Shown here piece after piece: positions 45,475 through 53,263 of a stretch of 62,899 bases of DNA. A program made the position numbers and the translations under genes. Position 1 is the stretch's first letter. Every line of letters starts with the position of its first letter. Below the pieces are notes generated by a model that had not been told where the DNA came from, made no database searches, and saw only the letters and a list, made by a program, of their open reading frames with translations. Source of the stretch: CAYZJB01 sp964602985 (GTDB lineage Bacteria; CLD3; SB21); contig CAZRTJ010000021.1 in NCBI GenBank assembly GCA_964602985.1, positions 1-62,899 on the forward strand, read 5' to 3'.

Positions 45475-46449
45475 CTAATGTGTCCTGAGCGCGGATACCA
45501 GCCTCTCGAGGGCCGCGTCATATTTCTTTGGCGTTCGCCAGTCCGTAAAATCGGCTACCACAATCTTTGTTATGTCCGCCTTGCGGGGATGGTTCCACGA
45601 CGTCAAAAGGAAATCATCGATGTTAAGGGGGAAGATGACCAAGGATCCCTCGCGGTCTTCTCGCTGAAGCGCCCGCTCAATCTCTCGTTTCACAGGTCCA
45701 CTTACAAGAGAGTGTTTGGAACATACCAGGATCATCCGCTCGTGACACCGGATGGCCTCATCAATTTCGCCCCACACTGACTGTCCCCATCGGGCATCAG
45801 TAGCAAACACCCAAGCCTGGATTGATCGCTGATGCAGATCTTCATGAAGTCTCAGTGCAAATTCCTCATCCTCCTTGGCATACGAGATGAAACATGAACT
45901 AAGCTGGATCGGATTCTGTGACAAGGACGTGGCGTAGTCGGCAAGAGCGTCGGAAACTCCGCAACCAATTAGAAATTGGCGAGGGAGGACGTGCCCATAG
46001 GTTTGGTACATGTCAATTCCGAGGATCGAAGGAGCGACGTGTCGAATTGTCTCCAACCCTCTCGTATTTGTGAGATTGGTATGACCGAGAATAGTGAAGC
46101 CCATCCTTGCTTCATTAAGAATAGCTCCTGATAGATTTGTTTCGCGGAGAATTGTGCCTTTTAGCTTTGCACGCGTCAGATTCGATCGAGAGAGGTTGGA
46201 GAGTCTCATGTCCGTCCAAGCCAAATTGGCACCCGTCAAGTCCGACTCCGACAAATCTGCATTCGCAAAATGACTCCCAATGAGATTACTATGCTGTAGG
46301 TTTGCGCGGTTTAGGTTGCAATGGCTTAGATCTTTCTCCTGCAATACGGCACCTGAAAGATCAGGAGCTATGAGGGGGCACGTTTTTCTCCACTCATTCC
46401 ACTCGGAATGTCCTTTCTTCAGTATTTCTACGAGGTGTTGTTGATCCAT
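45475..46449 (-). CDS. Pentapeptide-repeat TIR-domain protein
   Basis: 324 residues. Residues about 29-130 are pentapeptide repeats (AxLSxxxLxxAN-type, e.g. SNLIGSHFANADLSESDLTG), forming a right-handed quadrilateral helix. Residues about 184-321 are a TIR fold (SCFISYAKEDEEFALRLHED, WGQSVWGEIDEAIRCHERMI, VPFL-like strand VIFPLNIDD). Glu256 in VKREIERAL is a candidate catalytic Glu for NAD+ hydrolysis. Bacterial TIR proteins often act in phage defence by NAD+ depletion or in signalling. The gene has no signal peptide, is more AT-rich than neighbours, and sits right next to tRNA-Glu, suggesting acquisition. Confidence 0.88.
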   Translation of the reverse strand: MDQQHLVEILKKGHSEWNEWRKTCPLIAPDLSGAVLQEKDLSHCNLNRANLQHSNLIGSHFANADLSESDLTGANLAWTDMRLSNLSRSNLTRAKLKGTILRETNLSGAILNEARMGFTILGHTNLTNTRGLETIRHVAPSILGIDMYQTYGHVLPRQFLIGCGVSDALADYATSLSQNPIQLSSCFISYAKEDEEFALRLHEDLHQRSIQAWVFATDARWGQSVWGEIDEAIRCHERMILVCSKHSLVSGPVKREIERALQREDREGSLVIFPLNIDDFLLTSWNHPRKADITKIVVADFTDWRTPKKYDAALERLVSALRTH

Positions 46450-46506
46450 TTACGGCGCAATGGTCGTCATTGCATGTTGCTTGGAAGAGGAGAGGGCTTC
46501 GTATCG

Positions 46507-46578
46507 TACCGCGTACGGGAATCGAACCCGTATTACAGCCTTGAGAGGGCTACGTCCTAACCGTTAGACGAACGCGGC
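46507..46578 (-). tRNA. tRNA-Glu (anticodon CTC)
   Basis: Minus-strand cloverleaf. Acceptor stem GCCGCGT with ACGCGGT (first pair G-U); anticodon stem AGCC/GGCT with loop CTCTCAA, anticodon CTC; T-arm ACGGG/CCCGT with TTCGATT. Discriminator A, CCA not encoded. The TIR gene starts 58 bases past its 3' end. Confidence 0.92.
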
Positions 46579-46601
46579 AATAACGCGGGCAATATAGACG
46601 A

Positions 46602-46976
46602 TCATGATTCGATTGTCAAGCGACGCGCAAGGATCGTCAAAGTCAGTGCGACCGCCGCGGGCAGGGCCTGAATCCACAGAATTCTCCGATTTGCGGTGAC
46701 AGCTCCAAAAAATCCAGCAATCACCACGCATGCCAGGAAGAAGATCTTGATCTGCGCCGAGCCAAGGAGCAACCCCCAGACCAAACCTGCGGCGAGAAAG
46801 CCATTGTACAGCCCCTGATTGGCGGCAAGAGTCTTCGTGGCGGCGGCCTGTTCGGCCGTCTGGCGAAAGACTTGCAATCCAATGGGATGCGTCCACAGAA
46901 ACATTTCCAGAATCAGAAAAGACGCATGAAGCGCGGAGACGAGACCGATCACGACATCGGCGATCATGCCGATCAT
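46602..46976 (-). CDS. DUF1304 family membrane protein
   Basis: 124 residues with four membrane helices, the normal size. The family opening is visible (ADVVIGLVSALHASFLILEM, then W..PIGLQVF), as is NQGLYNGFLAAGLVWGLLL. Function unknown. Its start overlaps the stop of the methyltransferase gene (ATGA at 46973-46976), so it is co-translated with it. Confidence 0.88.
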   Translation of the reverse strand: MIGMIADVVIGLVSALHASFLILEMFLWTHPIGLQVFRQTAEQAAATKTLAANQGLYNGFLAAGLVWGLLLGSAQIKIFFLACVVIAGFFGAVTANRRILWIQALPAAVALTLTILARRLTIES

Positions 46977-47824
46977 TTAAGGGCGAGTAGAATCGTGTGG
47001 GGCGATTCCTTTTCCACGTAGGATTTGCCGGCGTACGAACCCAGAAAACCCCATTTTGAAAATCCGGCTTCTTTGGTAAAAAGGTCGATCTCGTTGGGTA
47101 ACAGCGGCCGAATCGGCAAACCGATCGTTCGCAGATACCACTCGTTTTTATTTTTTTCGAGCCGAATCAGATGACGCGCCAGCAACTCCTGATGAAAGTC
47201 GTTCATGTAGAAAAAAAAGTGCCCTCCGGATTTCTTCGTACGGTCCATCAGCGTTTGGAATCGCTCTTTTCGTTTCCAGATTTTTCCGTAGTTCAGCATT
47301 TCCGCGACAAAAATTCCGTTGGGGGAAAGCAGTCGATGCGTCTTCTTAAAGAAATCGAACAATCCCTCGTCATCCAGAACGGCCGGCAGACTGTCCTTGG
47401 TGCACAAGATCATATCGAAGGACTGCCCTTCCAGGCTGGAAGGCGCTTCGCGCAGGGCGTGACGATCCAACACCGCAGATTTTCCCATTTTCTTTCGTGC
47501 AAGAGCCAGATTCTGATCGCTGGAGTCGACCCCGACCAAACGCTTCACGCCGAATTTCTTCAGGAGCAGCAACGTCTGCCCGGTCCGGCAGGCGAGGTCG
47601 CATGCGGATTGAACTTGGTACTTCTGAACCAGCATCTTGAGAAACGGGCCGTGAATCTTTTCGACGACTGACATCGGGTACATTTCGTCAAAAAAAGGAG
47701 CCAACTCCTCTACATAGGCGTCCTCATCGAGTAGATTTTCCGTTTGAGGGGTGTTGAGTGAGGGCGGCTCCAGGCGTGGCGTCGCTTTCCGGCGGGATGC
47801 GATCGTTCGTTTCTTCTTTCTCAT
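46973..47824 (-). CDS. Class I SAM-dependent methyltransferase
   Basis: 283 residues from MRKKKRTIASRR, which follows a good ribosome site (GGAG). The SAM-binding motif is ACDLACRTGQTLLLLKKFGVKRLVGVD, with motif II SFDMILCTKDSLPAVLDDEG and motif III FKKTHRLLSPNGIFVAEML. The longer in-frame TTG start at 47896 is rejected because it lies within the -35 element of the predicted promoter (47868-47896). The substrate is unknown. A basic N-terminal tail is present. It overlaps DUF1304 by 4 bases. Confidence 0.85.
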   Translation of the reverse strand: MRKKKRTIASRRKATPRLEPPSLNTPQTENLLDEDAYVEELAPFFDEMYPMSVVEKIHGPFLKMLVQKYQVQSACDLACRTGQTLLLLKKFGVKRLVGVDSSDQNLALARKKMGKSAVLDRHALREAPSSLEGQSFDMILCTKDSLPAVLDDEGLFDFFKKTHRLLSPNGIFVAEMLNYGKIWKRKERFQTLMDRTKKSGGHFFFYMNDFHQELLARHLIRLEKNKNEWYLRTIGLPIRPLLPNEIDLFTKEAGFSKWGFLGSYAGKSYVEKESPHTILLALK

Positions 47825-47867
47825 TGCGGCTCCGGCGTACTGCTTGATTTCGAAAAGGGATTCGTTT

Positions 47868-47896
47868 AAGTTAGCCAAATTCTCCAGCGAATACAA
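47868..47896 (-). promoter_or_regulatory. Promoter for the methyltransferase-DUF1304 pair
   Basis: On the minus strand, -35 TTGTAT, 17-base spacer, -10 TAACTT. Predicted start near 47861, about 37 bases before the ATG at 47824. Confidence 0.45.
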
Positions 47897-47921
47897 TATC
47901 TAAGAACGGACATAGGAGCCG

Positions 47922-48959
47922 ATGATGAAGTCTGTGGGTCTCATTCTTGCGCTTTTCATCTTCGCATGCGGCGGTCCGCAGAAGCCGGCGAAATCCGTCG
48001 AACCTCCCCGGTCCTACGACATCGGCGGCAAGACCATCGTCAACAGCGTGGCGTTCTCTCCGGACGGCTCACAACTGCTGGCCGGCGGACAGAACAAGAA
48101 GATCACGCTGTTGGATCTTTCCACGGGACAAATTGCCTGGGAGTCTCCGGAACAACCCGACGCCGTTCTATCGGTTGCGATTGCTCCGGACGGAAAGTCT
48201 TTTGCGGCTACGTGCAGCGACAATACGGAACAAACCGCTCAAATCGTTGTGTTCCGCATGAGCGATAAAGCGGAAGTCTGGGGGAAGAAGAAGTTGACCA
48301 ACGACGCGCAGACGATTCGTTACTCTCCCGACGGCAAGAGACTCGCCGCCGCCAATTTCTTCAGCATTTTTGTTTTTGAATCGGAGACCGGAAAGCAGGA
48401 GCATTTCTTCTCCGGACACGCCGCGGATGTCGTCGCGCCATACGGTCACGTCAATGCCGTGACGTCCATCGCGTGGGCCAAGGATCCGAACCTGTTCGTC
48501 TCTGTCGGATGGGACCGCAATGTCAAAGTGTGGGACGTACGGGAAGGCCACGAGATTAAAACGTATCCCCAAAGCGACCCGATCAATTCGTGCTTTCTCA
48601 GCGACGACGACGGCCGGATCATCACCGGCGGGAGCGGAGCTCTCTATGTGTGGAACCGACAAACCGACTTACCGGACACGATTGTGACCGTCGACGGTGA
48701 AATCCAGGCGATGGTGCGAGTGCCGTCCCGACCGATATTCCTCACGGGGGATGAACGAGGCAATCTGACCGTGTGGAATCTGGATCACCTGGCAGTCGTG
48801 AAAACGCTGTCCGGAGTGCACGAGCGCGGAGTCTGGTCGATCGCGGTGACAAATGACGGCGACAAAGTCGCGACAAGCGGCGGCGGCGGCCGAGTCACAG
48901 TCTGGTCCATGGACTACCTGCTCCGTTCGGATGCAGACTCCTCCAAAGTCGGTTCGTAA
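47922..48959 (+). CDS. WD40-repeat lipoprotein
   Basis: 345 residues. Signal sequence MMKSVGLILALFIFAC has a lipobox (IFAC). The rest is one WD40 propeller of about seven blades, e.g. VNSVAFSPDGSQLLAGGQNKKITLLDLSTG, LFVSVGWDRNVKVWDVREG and GVWSIAVTNDGDKVATSGGGGRVTVW. It is unrelated in position to the giant protein at 28468, but uses the same repeat type. Its role is unknown: a membrane-attached scaffold. It ends 6 bases before the nucleoside-transporter gene. Confidence 0.87.
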   Translation: MMKSVGLILALFIFACGGPQKPAKSVEPPRSYDIGGKTIVNSVAFSPDGSQLLAGGQNKKITLLDLSTGQIAWESPEQPDAVLSVAIAPDGKSFAATCSDNTEQTAQIVVFRMSDKAEVWGKKKLTNDAQTIRYSPDGKRLAAANFFSIFVFESETGKQEHFFSGHAADVVAPYGHVNAVTSIAWAKDPNLFVSVGWDRNVKVWDVREGHEIKTYPQSDPINSCFLSDDDGRIITGGSGALYVWNRQTDLPDTIVTVDGEIQAMVRVPSRPIFLTGDERGNLTVWNLDHLAVVKTLSGVHERGVWSIAVTNDGDKVATSGGGGRVTVWSMDYLLRSDADSSKVGS

Positions 48960-48965
48960 TCCGTC

Positions 48966-50273
48966 ATGGAAAGACTCACCGGTCTTCTCGGAATCGCGAT
49001 CATCCTTGGGATCGCCTTTCTGTTCTCCAACAATCGTCGACGAATTAATTGGCGCACGGTGGGGATGGGCCTGGCAATTCAGGTGGTCTTCGGCTTCCTT
49101 GTCCTGAAGGGCAAGGACTTTGGAGCGCCTTTCAATTTTCTGGCGTTGGCGTTTGATGTCATCGGTCAGGCGATTGTCAAGCTACTCGGGTTTACGATCG
49201 AAGGCGCCCGGTTCGTGTTCGGTAATTTGGCGCTGAGTCCGGGAACGGATGGGTCCATGGGGTTCTTCTTTTTCTTTCAGGTACTCCCGACGATCATTTT
49301 TTTCTCGTCTTTCATGAGTGTGCTGTATCATCTCGGTGTGATGCAATGGATTGTCAAGGGCATGGCGTGGGTGATGGCCCGACTGTTGAATACGAGCGGC
49401 GCCGAATCCCTCAGCAACACCGCGAATATTTTTGTCGGACAGACGGAAGCGCCGCTCATGATCCGGCCATTTATCAAAGACATGACGCGATCGGAAATCC
49501 TGACGATCATGGTGGGCGGCATGGCGACGATCGCCGGTGGAGTCATGGCGGCCTATATTCAAATGCTGTCCGGGTCGTTTGCCGAAGCGCACGGCCTGCC
49601 GTTGGGGGATGCGCAGGTGAAATTCGCAACGCAACTGTTGGGAGCCTCGATCATGGCGGCTCCGGCTGGGTTGGCCATTTCCAAAATGCTTTTTCCGGAA
49701 ACCGAAGAACCGGTGACACGCGGGACGGTTCGGGTGCACGTGGAAAAGCCCGCGTCCAATGTGATCGAAGCGGCGGCCATCGGAGCGGCCGATGGGCTGA
49801 AACTCGCGCTCAATGTCGCGGCGATGCTTCTTGCGTTCATTGCCCTCATCGCTGTGTTCAATGCGGGATTGCAAGCTTCAGGAAGCCTGTTCGGTTACGA
49901 ATCCCTGACCCTGCAGAAAATCCTCGGCTGGATTCTCGCTCCGCTAGCCTTTTGTGCAGGCGTGCCCTGGGAGGACGCAACTACCGTCGGATCATTGATC
50001 GGCACGAAGGTGGTCCTGAACGAGTTTGTGGCCTATCTGGATATGGCGACGTACATGCAATCCGGCGCGCTGGTTTCCGAACGCTCCATCACAATTGCCA
50101 CGTTTGCATTGTGCGGCTTTGCTAATTTTTCGTCGATCGCGATTCAAATCGGAGGTCTTTCTCCGATGGCGCCGGAACGCCAGAAGGACATCGCCTCCCT
50201 AGGTCTGCGAGCGGTTCTCGGCGGATCGCTGGCCACGCTATTGACCGGCACACTCGCCGGCATGATCCTGTAG
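48966..50273 (+). CDS. Nucleoside transporter of the NupC/CNT family
   Basis: 435 residues with 8-10 membrane helices. Family features: FFFQVLPTIIFFSSFMSVLY, TANIFVGQTEAPLMIRP (nucleoside-binding loop), MVGGMATIAGGVMAAY and the C-terminal CGFANFSSIAIQIGG. The family imports nucleosides with Na+ or H+. It follows the WD40 lipoprotein gene by 6 bases, and the transglycosylase gene begins 2 bases after its stop, so the three form a likely unit. Confidence 0.94.
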   Translation: MERLTGLLGIAIILGIAFLFSNNRRRINWRTVGMGLAIQVVFGFLVLKGKDFGAPFNFLALAFDVIGQAIVKLLGFTIEGARFVFGNLALSPGTDGSMGFFFFFQVLPTIIFFSSFMSVLYHLGVMQWIVKGMAWVMARLLNTSGAESLSNTANIFVGQTEAPLMIRPFIKDMTRSEILTIMVGGMATIAGGVMAAYIQMLSGSFAEAHGLPLGDAQVKFATQLLGASIMAAPAGLAISKMLFPETEEPVTRGTVRVHVEKPASNVIEAAAIGAADGLKLALNVAAMLLAFIALIAVFNAGLQASGSLFGYESLTLQKILGWILAPLAFCAGVPWEDATTVGSLIGTKVVLNEFVAYLDMATYMQSGALVSERSITIATFALCGFANFSSIAIQIGGLSPMAPERQKDIASLGLRAVLGGSLATLLTGTLAGMIL

Positions 50274-50275
50274 AC

Positions 50276-52417
50276 GTGAACTGGAACGCCATCCCACCGC
50301 GTTATCGCAGGATAGGCATCGCGATTGTCGCGTTTGGCCTGATCGTTGTACTCACGCCTCCAATCGCTCATACGATCGTCGAATCTCAAATCGAAACGCG
50401 ACTGAAGCGATTGTCCGAGCAATGGGGATATCCGATTGCGTTTCGGCGGATCGAGTTCACGTCGCTGACGCAATTGACCGTCGAAGGGCTCACCCTCCAC
50501 GGCGTTCCCGATTCGTCGCACTCGCTGTCCTGGCCGGCGAACTTCCCCGCGACTGTTCGCTCGCAGTCCGATTCTCTGTGGAACTCCTGTCAAACCGAAC
50601 CACTGCTTCACGTCGGCAGGGCGGAGATCGATTTTTACGCTCTGGGATTTGTCACGGGCAGACTGTTGCGCCGTATGTCTGTCGACACCATCCGCCTGCA
50701 TGTGAATCGGAATCAGAAAGGACGGTTCAATTTTCAGAACATTCTGGAGTGGCGACGGAACCGCCAAACAGATACGACGGCCGTCGAAAGACCGGAAGAG
50801 GAGACAGGCAACCGACTCTCGGAGTGGATCGAAGCGTATCTGGAGGCCAAACCTCCGGTTGTGCGAATCGCAAACCTGTCGATGGCCTATCATGACTTCA
50901 CGTCGACAGTTCCGCCCAACAAGTGGGCTCGGCCGCACCCTCCGAATGTGTTTGTTCTGGATCAGGCCAGGGTCGAACTGGCGGAAAATGCGCTTCAAAA
51001 CGCTGAATTGAAAATCAAAGGACATTTCCAGGACAACGACCAATCGCACGAGGTTCAAGTCATCGGGCAGTTGGACAATCGACGGCATGAACTGCAAATC
51101 GAGGGCAGTTCGGCCGCGGCCTTCAAGATTCCATTTTCGAAGGAGCTGACCAACGCGGATATTTACCTGAAGGCGTTTGACATCCGTTTGCTGAGCTTGC
51201 AGGAGGACCGGAGCACGGACAATCTGAAAGCCCGGTTGAACGTCTCCGACATGGAAGTCTTTTCCGATGCGATTTCCGATCAGAAATTGAAAGGCATCAA
51301 CATCGGATTTGACCTCGATCTGGATCTATCGGAAGACAGCATCTGGATCCGCGAGTCGACGCGTGCGTATCTCAATCAGATCAATCTCGAGACCAGAGGA
51401 TACGTCGCGGGGATGGATGGAAAACCACGAATGGATCTGTCTTTTCGCATTCCGAGGATTCGCATGTCCGATTTTTTTTACTCCATTCCGGGCGCTTTGA
51501 TGAAGAAATTGAAAGGTCTGCGCGTCGACGGAGAAATGGGCTGGCAGGCCCGGTTACAACTGGACATGGCCCGGCCGGACAGCGTGAAACTCGATCCCGA
51601 TATCGAATTGTCAAAAGACTTTCGTGTCGTTTCGTTTGGCGACTCGATCCAGGTGAAGACCCTGCGCGAGCCGTTTGCGTACACCGTCCAGTTGGAAGAC
51701 GAAACAGACACTACGTTTGAGGTGGGCCCTGCGAATCCGTATTGGACGCCGCTTGACAGCGCCGCGCCGATCCTGGTCGCCGCCGTTCTGATGTGCGAAG
51801 ACGCATCCTTCATGAAGAACAACGGGTTCAACGTCCTGCAGATCGAACGATCCCTGGCGGAGAACATCCGGAAGAAACGCTTTGCGCGAGGCGCGAGTAC
51901 GATCAGCATGCAGTTTGTCAAGAACATCTTCCTCAGTCGGGAAAAGACATTGGCGCGAAAGTTTCAGGAGATGCTCCTGACCTGGCTCATGACCCATGAA
52001 AAGATGCTCGATCCGCTGCGACGGAAGGAAGAGCACAAGAAGCGGCTGCTCGAGATCTACCTGAACATCATCGAGTGGGGTCCGGATGTATTTGGCGTCG
52101 GACGCGCGGCGGAATTCTATTTTCGTAAATCACCTCGTCACCTGACCATCTCTGAGGCGGTGTTTCTGGCGGGGATCATTCCGAATCCCAAGAAATACGA
52201 GCGTTATTTTGAAAAGGGCATTCCCAGGAAGAAGCATCTGAATTACATGTCCGTGATCGTGCGGATCCTGAACGAAAAGGGCTATCTCACGAAAGAGGAA
52301 ATGGAGACGAACACGCCCATTCGATTTACCATCACGGGTGAGGCCGCCCAATGGATCGAGGGCTATTCCGGCGCGGAATCAGAGGACGAAGACTATGAAC
52401 GTCCTGTCGGTGAGTGA
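50276..52417 (+). CDS. AsmA-like protein fused to a GT51 peptidoglycan glycosyltransferase domain
   Basis: 713 residues, GTG start. One N-terminal membrane helix (RRIGIAIVAFGLIVVLTPP). The region about 35-480 is a long strand-rich periplasmic part with AsmA-like features (IEFTSLTQLTVEGLTLHGV, LRVDGEMGWQARLQLDMARP). The C-terminal domain (about 500-660) is GT51: MCEDASFMKNNGFN with catalytic Glu508, RGASTISMQFVKNIFLSREK, and LLEIYLNIIEWGPDVFGVGRAA. It should polymerise lipid II into glycan strands. No transpeptidase domain is present, so it is monofunctional. The large AsmA-like part is an unusual partner for this enzyme. Confidence 0.85.
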   Translation: MNWNAIPPRYRRIGIAIVAFGLIVVLTPPIAHTIVESQIETRLKRLSEQWGYPIAFRRIEFTSLTQLTVEGLTLHGVPDSSHSLSWPANFPATVRSQSDSLWNSCQTEPLLHVGRAEIDFYALGFVTGRLLRRMSVDTIRLHVNRNQKGRFNFQNILEWRRNRQTDTTAVERPEEETGNRLSEWIEAYLEAKPPVVRIANLSMAYHDFTSTVPPNKWARPHPPNVFVLDQARVELAENALQNAELKIKGHFQDNDQSHEVQVIGQLDNRRHELQIEGSSAAAFKIPFSKELTNADIYLKAFDIRLLSLQEDRSTDNLKARLNVSDMEVFSDAISDQKLKGINIGFDLDLDLSEDSIWIRESTRAYLNQINLETRGYVAGMDGKPRMDLSFRIPRIRMSDFFYSIPGALMKKLKGLRVDGEMGWQARLQLDMARPDSVKLDPDIELSKDFRVVSFGDSIQVKTLREPFAYTVQLEDETDTTFEVGPANPYWTPLDSAAPILVAAVLMCEDASFMKNNGFNVLQIERSLAENIRKKRFARGASTISMQFVKNIFLSREKTLARKFQEMLLTWLMTHEKMLDPLRRKEEHKKRLLEIYLNIIEWGPDVFGVGRAAEFYFRKSPRHLTISEAVFLAGIIPNPKKYERYFEKGIPRKKHLNYMSVIVRILNEKGYLTKEEMETNTPIRFTITGEAAQWIEGYSGAESEDEDYERPVGE

Positions 52418-52443
52418 GAATTTCATGGCGTTATTGGTGGATG

Positions 52444-52470
52444 AAATGTATTATGTAAATGTATTATGTA
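52444..52470 (+). repeat. Tandem 13-base repeat before the small lipoprotein gene
   Basis: Two identical copies of AAATGTATTATGT (52444-52456 and 52457-52469) followed by A, in the intergenic gap. Both copies contain TATTAT and TATGTA, -10-like words, so the repeat may hold the promoter of the lipoprotein gene. Confidence 0.6.
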
Positions 52471-52493
52471 CCTGACCAATCTGTGGAGGCAAC

Positions 52494-52694
52494 ATGAATA
52501 AGAAGGTAATCCTGGCGACCCTGGTTGTCGGTCTGGTGGCGGGCTCTTGCGCCGGTGAACAGGAAGGCGTGAAACAATTGGACAAGTTTGACGGCAAGGG
52601 CGACAACACGAAGACGTCCAAGGTTCTGGACGGACAGAAGAAAGATCGCGAAAATGCCCTGAAGGGTCTGGACGATGAAGCTTCAAAGAACTAA
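52494..52694 (+). CDS. Small lipoprotein
   Basis: 66 residues. Signal sequence MNKKVILATLVVGLVAGSC has a lipobox (VAGSC, Cys19). The mature part is charged (KQLDKFDGKGDNTKTSK) and not recognised. The ribosome site is GGAGG, 6 bases upstream. The next lipoprotein gene starts 13 bases after its stop, so they are likely co-transcribed. Confidence 0.7.
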   Translation: MNKKVILATLVVGLVAGSCAGEQEGVKQLDKFDGKGDNTKTSKVLDGQKKDRENALKGLDDEASKN

Positions 52695-52707
52695 ACGCAG
52701 GATCCAT

Positions 52708-53256
52708 ATGAAGTACGCAATTTGTCTGCTGATGACGGGTATGCTGGCGTGCTCGCCGTCCAAAGCAACGCGGGAGGAGAGACGCGAAGACCTCGAAAAA
52801 GATAAAATCGCGAAGGAAGAAGAAGCGGCCAAAATGAGGGACGAAATTGCCGTAAAGGAGAAAGAGAAGGCCGCTCTCGAAGATGAAAATCAGAAAAAGA
52901 AGCAGGAAGCCGAGAAGAACAAAGCCGAAATGGAAAAGGTCCGGCAGAACCTCTTCATGATGGGGCAGTGGGCGAACTATGTTCCGGTCCGGCTGGAGGA
53001 GAATCATTTTCGCTACGCCGACGGGCAAATTGTGAATCAACTGGGAAAGGTCACCGATCAGGGTACGATCGAACGCCTGCGGGACATCGTTCGTCGCCAG
53101 ATGGAAAAGGACAAGGGCCGCGATATCCTGACGCAGTGCGAGAACGGCTATGAGCTTTGTCTCGACAATCAGATGTATTTGTATTACGGGATTCGCAATG
53201 CCCAAGGTGTGTGTGAAGACGGCTTCTACCTCATTCGGATGAATTGCAGCAAGTAG
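52708..53256 (+). CDS. Coiled-coil lipoprotein
   Basis: 182 residues from MKYAICLLMTGMLAC (lipobox GMLAC). Residues about 20-75 form a charged coiled coil (ERREDLEKDKIAKEEEAAKM, EKNKAEMEKVRQNL). The C-terminal part holds paired cysteines (CENGYELC and GVCEDGFYLIRMNC) that may form disulfides. No family recognised. It ends 7 bases before fumC. Confidence 0.7.
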   Translation: MKYAICLLMTGMLACSPSKATREERREDLEKDKIAKEEEAAKMRDEIAVKEKEKAALEDENQKKKQEAEKNKAEMEKVRQNLFMMGQWANYVPVRLEENHFRYADGQIVNQLGKVTDQGTIERLRDIVRRQMEKDKGRDILTQCENGYELCLDNQMYLYYGIRNAQGVCEDGFYLIRMNCSK

Positions 53257-53263
53257 CGTAGCC

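Noticed and set aside
45376..46578. Attachment-site duplication around the TIR gene at tRNA-Glu
   Set aside because: I looked for a copy of the tRNA 3' end in 45376-45480 and saw none; no integrase is present.
47825..47896. Longer start (TTG) for the methyltransferase
   Set aside because: It overlaps the -35 element of the predicted promoter and lacks a ribosome site; the ATG at 47824 has GGAG.
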